From Rhodoluna sp. (GTDB lineage Bacteria > Actinomycetota > Actinomycetes > Actinomycetales > Microbacteriaceae): a DNA stretch of 19,179 nucleotides. This document shows, one piece after another, positions 15,741 through 19,179 of the stretch. The stretch is from NCBI GenBank assembly GCA_023260375.1, contig JALQVK010000014.1:1-19179 (forward strand), read 5' to 3'. The position numbers and the translations under genes were made by a program. Under the pieces are notes generated by a model. It ran no database searches and had not been told where the DNA came from. It was given only the letters and a program-made list of their open reading frames with translations. Positions within the stretch are counted from its first letter, which is position 1. Each line of letters opens with the position of its first letter.

Positions 15741-16955
15741 ATGGCCAATTCAAGAAATCTTCGTGATCAACAAGGACCTTACTTTGGCGAATTTGGTGGT
15801 CGATTCGTTCCTGAAAGTTTGATTGCCGCGTTGGATCAACTTGAAACCACCTATCGCACCGCACAGAAAGACCCAGATTTTCAAGCCGAACTGGCTGAAT
15901 TGCACCGCACCTACACGGGTCGTCCATCAATCCTCACCGAAGTTAAGCGCTTTTCGTCTCATGCTGGTGGCGCACGGATAATTCTCAAACGTGAAGACCT
16001 CAATCACACCGGTTCGCATAAAATCAACAACGTTCTTGGTCAGGCGCTTCTTACCAAGCGAATGGGCAAAACCAGAATTATTGCCGAGACTGGAGCAGGT
16101 CAACATGGAGTTGCGAGCGCAACTGCCGCAGCTCTTTTTGGACTTGAATGTGTTGTCTACATGGGCGAGGTTGACACCAAGCGTCAAGCATTGAACGTGG
16201 CTCGCATGGAACTTCTCGGGGCCAAGGTGATTCCGGTTAAGACTGGCAGTCGAACCCTCAAAGATGCAATCAACGAAGCCCTACGTGACTGGGTTACCAA
16301 CGTTGATAACACCCATTACCTACTAGGTACTGTCGCTGGACCACACCCGTTTCCAGAAATGGTGCGAGACTTTCATTCGGTAATCGGTAAAGAAGCCAGA
16401 GCTCAGATGCTTCAGGAGTTTGGCGCACTTCCAACAGCATTGGCTGCCTGCGTCGGGGGAGGCTCGAACGCGATTGGACTGTTCCACGCTTTTCTAGACG
16501 ATGAAGACGTTCAGATTTATGGATTTGAAGCTGCTGGTGACGGCATGGACACACCACGTCATGCTGCCACTCTCAATTTTGGAAAACCTGGTGTCTTGCA
16601 TGGTGCAAGAAGTTACATGCTTCAGGACGAAGACGGTCAAACCATCGAAAGTCACTCTATTAGTGCTGGGCTAGATTATCCTGGTGTCGGCCCGGAGCAC
16701 TCTTGGCTCAAGGACATTGGCCGTGCTCAGTATCGAGGCATTTCCGATTCCGAAGCCATGGACGCACTTCGACTTCTTAGCCGTACTGAGGGCATCATTC
16801 CCGCTATTGAAACTGCACACGCTCTTGCAGGCGCCTTGAAACTCGGTAGAGAGCTTGGTCCTGATTCAAGTATTTTGGTAAACCTCTCGGGCCGAGGCGA
16901 CAAGGACATGGAGACTGCTGCTAGATACTTCGGATTGTTGGATGCCCATGAGTAA
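15741..16955 (+). CDS. trpB: Tryptophan synthase beta chain
   Basis: PLP enzyme that condenses indole with L-serine to give tryptophan, in a complex with TrpA that channels indole. The 404-residue protein is the classical TrpB1 type. The N terminus has [17 protein letters not shown], and the PLP lysine is Lys94 in [14 protein letters not shown]. It also has [10 protein letters not shown], the phosphate loop GGGSNAIG (about 239-246) and the C-terminal GRGDKDM. ATG 15741 follows the trpC stop by 4 nt. GAGG at 15725-15728 and AGGT at 15735-15738 are the nearest ribosome-site candidates, neither ideally spaced. Its last codons overlap the start of trpA, consistent with equal production of the two subunits. 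Confidence 0.97.
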   Translation: MANSRNLRDQQGPYFGEFGGRFVPESLIAALDQLETTYRTAQKDPDFQAELAELHRTYTGRPSILTEVKRFSSHAGGARIILKREDLNHTGSHKINNVLGQALLTKRMGKTRIIAETGAGQHGVASATAAALFGLECVVYMGEVDTKRQALNVARMELLGAKVIPVKTGSRTLKDAINEALRDWVTNVDNTHYLLGTVAGPHPFPEMVRDFHSVIGKEARAQMLQEFGALPTALAACVGGGSNAIGLFHAFLDDEDVQIYGFEAAGDGMDTPRHAATLNFGKPGVLHGARSYMLQDEDGQTIESHSISAGLDYPGVGPEHSWLKDIGRAQYRGISDSEAMDALRLLSRTEGIIPAIETAHALAGALKLGRELGPDSSILVNLSGRGDKDMETAARYFGLLDAHE

Positions 16956-17724
16956 AGTTACTGAAATCTTTGAGCGCAATCGAAAATCTGGCGAATCGAC
17001 TCTTATTGGATATTTCCCGGCTGGATTTCCGACCTTCGAAGAATCGTTAGAGGCTTGTGTCGCGATGTGCGAAGCCGGCGTCGACATCCTAGAACTTGGT
17101 GTTCCTTACAGTGATCCAGTTATGGATGGACCGGTAATTCAAGAAGCTACCGAAGTGGCGCTTTCCAACGGCTTCCGACTAGTTAGGATTTTCGAACTTG
17201 TTTCGGCAATCTCGAAGCGAGTTGCCACCCCAATTTTGGTCATGACCTACTGGAATCCTGTTTTGCAGTACGGTGTCCGTAAATTCGCGGAAGACCTTAA
17301 AAAGTCTGGGGGAGTCGGGCTCATCACACCAGACCTGATCGTAGATGAAGCCTCCACTTGGCTCGAAGTCTCCGATGAACTCGATCTCGACCGGGTCTTT
17401 CTTGCGACGCCGAGTTCGGCGCAGAATCGCGTAGATCGAACAGCGGAAGTCTCAAAGGGTTTCGTATACGCAGTTTCAACTATGGGAATCACCGGTGCCC
17501 GTGAAGATTTGGATCGCAAAGCTCGTGAAGTTGTGAGCAAGGTCAGAACTGCAAGCGGCTCGCAGAACGTCGCCGTTGGTATCGGTATCAGTACTGCCGA
17601 CCAGGTTCACGAAGTTAACTCTTACGCCGATGGCGCAATCGTAGGATCGGTATTTGTGCGAGCATATGCAAGTGGCGGAATTACCGAGTTAAAGCGCGTT
17701 ACCAAAGAGCTTTCCGGAAAATAA
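16948..17724 (+). CDS. trpA: Tryptophan synthase alpha chain
   Basis: Splits indole-3-glycerol phosphate into indole and glyceraldehyde 3-phosphate and passes indole to TrpB. The 258-residue TIM barrel has the two catalytic acids Glu49 and Asp60 in [20 protein letters not shown]. From ATG 16948 they fall exactly at the positions of the E. coli numbering. Other conserved segments are [39 protein letters not shown] and the phosphate loops VGIGIS and [12 protein letters not shown] 16942, two codons earlier (M-P-M-S-K), is an equally possible start. The chosen one overlaps the trpB stop by 8 nt. lgt follows after 13 nt. No trpF-like gene is present in the window. Confidence 0.96.
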   Translation: MSKVTEIFERNRKSGESTLIGYFPAGFPTFEESLEACVAMCEAGVDILELGVPYSDPVMDGPVIQEATEVALSNGFRLVRIFELVSAISKRVATPILVMTYWNPVLQYGVRKFAEDLKKSGGVGLITPDLIVDEASTWLEVSDELDLDRVFLATPSSAQNRVDRTAEVSKGFVYAVSTMGITGAREDLDRKAREVVSKVRTASGSQNVAVGIGISTADQVHEVNSYADGAIVGSVFVRAYASGGITELKRVTKELSGK

Positions 17725-17737
17725 AAGAAAGAAAACC

Positions 17738-18631
17738 ATGCAATCGTTTGTTTCCCAATTTCCAACCCCACCATTCAGCAGTTTCTCGCTAGGTCCGTTG
17801 ACCATTCACCTTTACGCCTTGTGCATTCTTGCTGGAATCGTCGTGGCCTACTTTATTGGCGCGGCTCGTTTTGTGAAGCGTGGCGGTGATTCCGGGACTC
17901 TTCTTGATGTAGTGCTGTGGGCAGTCCCCTTCGGTATTGTAGGCGGGCGCTTGTTCCACGTGGCAACACACTTGGGTGACTATTTTGGGGTCTACCCAAC
18001 AGTCCAAGAGACTTTTATGCACGTAATAGCCGTTTGGGAAGGCGGCCTGGCTATTTATGGTGCCGTTATTCTAGGTACTTTCGGTGCATGGTTGGGAGCA
18101 AAACGTGCCGGAGTTCGTTTTGTCACGGTCCTCGATGCCTTAGCACCTGGAATTTTGCTGGCTCAAGGAATTGGGCGTTGGGGAAATTACTTCAACCAAG
18201 AACTCTTTGGTCAGGCCACCGACCTTCCTTGGGGATTGCTCATCGAGAAAAACAACAACCCTGCATTTCCATCAGAGTTTCCTGCTGGAACCCTGTTCCA
18301 CCCAGCATTTCTTTATGAATTTATCTGGGACGTATTAGGTGCTCTTCTAATCATTTGGCTTGCAAAACAGCTGAAGCTTCAGTGGGGTAAGGTTTTTGCT
18401 CTCTATTTGATCGTTTACTCGGTAGGACGATTCTTTATTGAAGCCATTCGACTAGACCCAAGTGAAGTTTTCTTTGGTTATCGCACCAATCAGTGGTCGG
18501 CAATTATCGGAGTGCTAATCGGAGCCGCTTTCTGGTACCTACAAGCAAAGCGTCATCCAGGAGTAGAAGGCCCGGTCTATTTGAAGCCTCAAGTAGAAGA
18601 GGAACCTTCAGAAATGGACGCATCCAAATAG
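17738..18631 (+). CDS. lgt: Phosphatidylglycerol--prolipoprotein diacylglyceryl transferase
   Basis: Membrane enzyme that transfers diacylglyceryl from phosphatidylglycerol to the lipobox cysteine of prolipoproteins, the first lipoprotein maturation step. The 297-residue protein has about seven hydrophobic helices and the Lgt signature GRWGNYFNQELFG (146-158). It also has VWEGGLAIYGA (99-109), FHPAFLYE (187-194) and RFFIEAIRLDP (231-241). The C-terminal tail after residue 280 is acidic (QVEEEPSEMDASK), shorter than the long tails of some actinobacterial Lgt proteins. ATG 17738 follows trpA by 13 nt with an A-rich AAAGAAAG upstream. It is functionally unrelated to trp genes, but the trpA-lgt-gltB order is recurrent in actinobacteria as I remember it. 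It is likely the last gene of its unit. Confidence 0.96.
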   Translation: MQSFVSQFPTPPFSSFSLGPLTIHLYALCILAGIVVAYFIGAARFVKRGGDSGTLLDVVLWAVPFGIVGGRLFHVATHLGDYFGVYPTVQETFMHVIAVWEGGLAIYGAVILGTFGAWLGAKRAGVRFVTVLDALAPGILLAQGIGRWGNYFNQELFGQATDLPWGLLIEKNNNPAFPSEFPAGTLFHPAFLYEFIWDVLGALLIIWLAKQLKLQWGKVFALYLIVYSVGRFFIEAIRLDPSEVFFGYRTNQWSAIIGVLIGAAFWYLQAKRHPGVEGPVYLKPQVEEEPSEMDASK

Positions 18632-18635
18632 TCCT

Positions 18636-18646
18636 TAGGTTAGACT
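18636..18646 (+). promoter_or_regulatory. Putative -10 region upstream of gltB
   Basis: TAGGTTAGACT holds two -10-like hexamers sharing a T, TAGGTT (18636-18641) and TAGACT (18641-18646), just after the lgt stop. If either is used, gltB has a leader of about 65-75 nt. The element matches the hisE upstream box TAGGTTAACCT at 9 of 11 positions. No clear -35 is visible. Confidence 0.4.
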
Positions 18647-18672
18647 TTTTAGGCAATTGAGCTAAGTTCCAA

Positions 18673-18690
18673 AGGGCCAGTGTTGTCCCT
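18673..18690 (+). promoter_or_regulatory. Imperfect 18-bp dyad in the gltB leader
   Basis: AGGGCCAGTGTTGTCCCT reads as AGGG-n-CA, a 4-nt centre, then TG-n-CCCT: arms of 7 with one mismatch. It lies between the promoter-like box and the gltB ribosome site. It could be an operator for a dimeric regulator or a small RNA hairpin. There is no T-run after it, so it is not a convincing terminator. Its role is unknown. Confidence 0.35.
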
Positions 18691-18719
18691 CCGATTCGAT
18701 AAATATTGGGGAGTGCAAC

Positions 18720-19179
18720 ATGAGTGAAGTATCCGCTTTCAAGCGTTTCAACACTGCACCCGCAGCGACTGGTCTTTACGACCCAAGTCGCGACAAAGAC
18801 GCATGTGGTCTGGCTATGGTTGCCACACTTCGGGGCACCGCAGGTCACGACATTATCGATACCGCTCTTGATGCACTTCGCAATCTAGAACACCGTGGCG
18901 CGGTCGGTTCTGACGCCGGAACCGGTGACGGTGCGGGAATTCTTTCTCAGCTCCCAGATCGATTTCTAAGGAGCGTCGCAGGAGCAGAACTCCCTGCTCT
19001 CGGAATGTACGCTGCTGGTCTGGTTTTCATTCACCAGGACGAATCGATTGAAGTATTCAAGGCAAGTTTTACTAGCCTCGCTGAAAGCGAAAATCTAACC
19101 GTTTTGGCTTGGCGCGACGTACCGGTTCGTCCTGAAGTTCTGGGAGATTTGGCTAGGGCAGCAATGCCACAGATTGTTC
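18720..19179 (+). CDS. gltB: Glutamate synthase large subunit, N-terminal part (3' end cut by window)
   Basis: Large subunit of NADPH-dependent glutamate synthase (GOGAT), which makes two glutamates from glutamine and 2-oxoglutarate. The frame is open from ATG 18720 to the window end: 153 codons of a protein normally about 1,500 residues. The visible part is the start of the class II glutamine amidotransferase domain. GLYDPSRDKDACGLAMVATL places the catalytic cysteine at residue 29, so a 28-residue propeptide must be removed to expose it as the N-terminal nucleophile. LRNLEHRGAVGSDAGTGDGAGIL follows. GGGGAG (18708-18713) lies 6 nt before the ATG and supports this start. It has its own 88-bp upstream region with a promoter-like box and a dyad, so it is probably regulated separately from trpCBA-lgt. 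gltD would be expected downstream. Confidence 0.95.
   Translation, partial: MSEVSAFKRFNTAPAATGLYDPSRDKDACGLAMVATLRGTAGHDIIDTALDALRNLEHRGAVGSDAGTGDGAGILSQLPDRFLRSVAGAELPALGMYAAGLVFIHQDESIEVFKASFTSLAESENLTVLAWRDVPVRPEVLGDLARAAMPQIV

Noticed and set aside
18632..18660. Rho-independent terminator after lgt
   Set aside because: A T-run (18646-18650) is present, but no GC-rich stem precedes it; CCTTAGG is too short to form one.
18504..18848. 114-codon minus-strand open frame across the end of lgt, the intergenic region and the start of gltB
   Set aside because: It covers both real plus-strand genes, has no recognisable domain, and its composition looks like the reverse reading of coding sequence.

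Overview
The window is a gene-dense, all-plus-strand stretch of core metabolism from an actinobacterium. The gene order carB-pyrF-gmk-rpoZ-coaBC-metK-priA-fmt-rsmB-rpe is an actinobacterial signature. The his/trp/lgt/gltB block with two small membrane-protein genes, a helicase-less PriA and moderate GC (about 50% by eye) point to the family Microbacteriaceae, probably a small-genome freshwater lineage of the Rhodoluna/Aquiluna (Luna) type. That last placement is inference from style and gene order, not from a search.

Layout. (1) 1-4385: the 3' half of carB (cut by the window start), then pyrF, gmk, rpoZ and coaBC. These genes overlap or lie within about 10 nt of each other, and serve pyrimidine synthesis, GMP phosphorylation, RNA polymerase omega and coenzyme A synthesis. 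(2) 4415-7473: metK and priA. (3) 7483-8412 and 8399-9745: fmt and rsmB, which overlap. (4) 9755-10420: rpe. (5) 10452-14697: hisE-hisG-hisF-hisI-trpE plus a small four-helix membrane protein of the Trp-operon-associated family, so histidine and tryptophan genes are joined by ATGA/TAATG overlaps. (6) 14745-18631: an HGxxPAAW-type small membrane protein, trpC, trpB, trpA and lgt. (7) 18720 to the window end: the 5' part of gltB, cut by the window. The longest non-coding stretch is the 88 bp before gltB. No RNA gene, CRISPR array, insertion sequence or phage gene was seen.

How it fits together. CarB and PyrF act in UMP synthesis. HisE, HisG, HisF and HisI form part of the histidine pathway, which starts from PRPP. 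TrpE, TrpC, TrpB and TrpA form part of the tryptophan pathway, which also uses PRPP. Rpe interconverts pentose phosphates upstream of PRPP, and GltB regenerates the glutamate lost as amino donor. TrpG, TrpD, HisA, HisH, HisB, HisC and HisD are not here and must be encoded elsewhere if the pathways are complete.

The most interesting points are: starts at apparent transcription-unit boundaries (metK, fmt, rpe, hisE) that lack a Shine-Dalgarno but have a -10-like TANNNT 6-7 nt upstream, suggesting leaderless mRNAs; no mihF gene between pyrF and gmk; a trpC start that homology places on an ATT codon overlapping the preceding stop; an HGxxPAAW protein whose motif proline is valine; and a dyad plus promoter-like box before gltB. 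I saw no clearly new multi-gene system. This is mostly ordinary core genome with a few local oddities.
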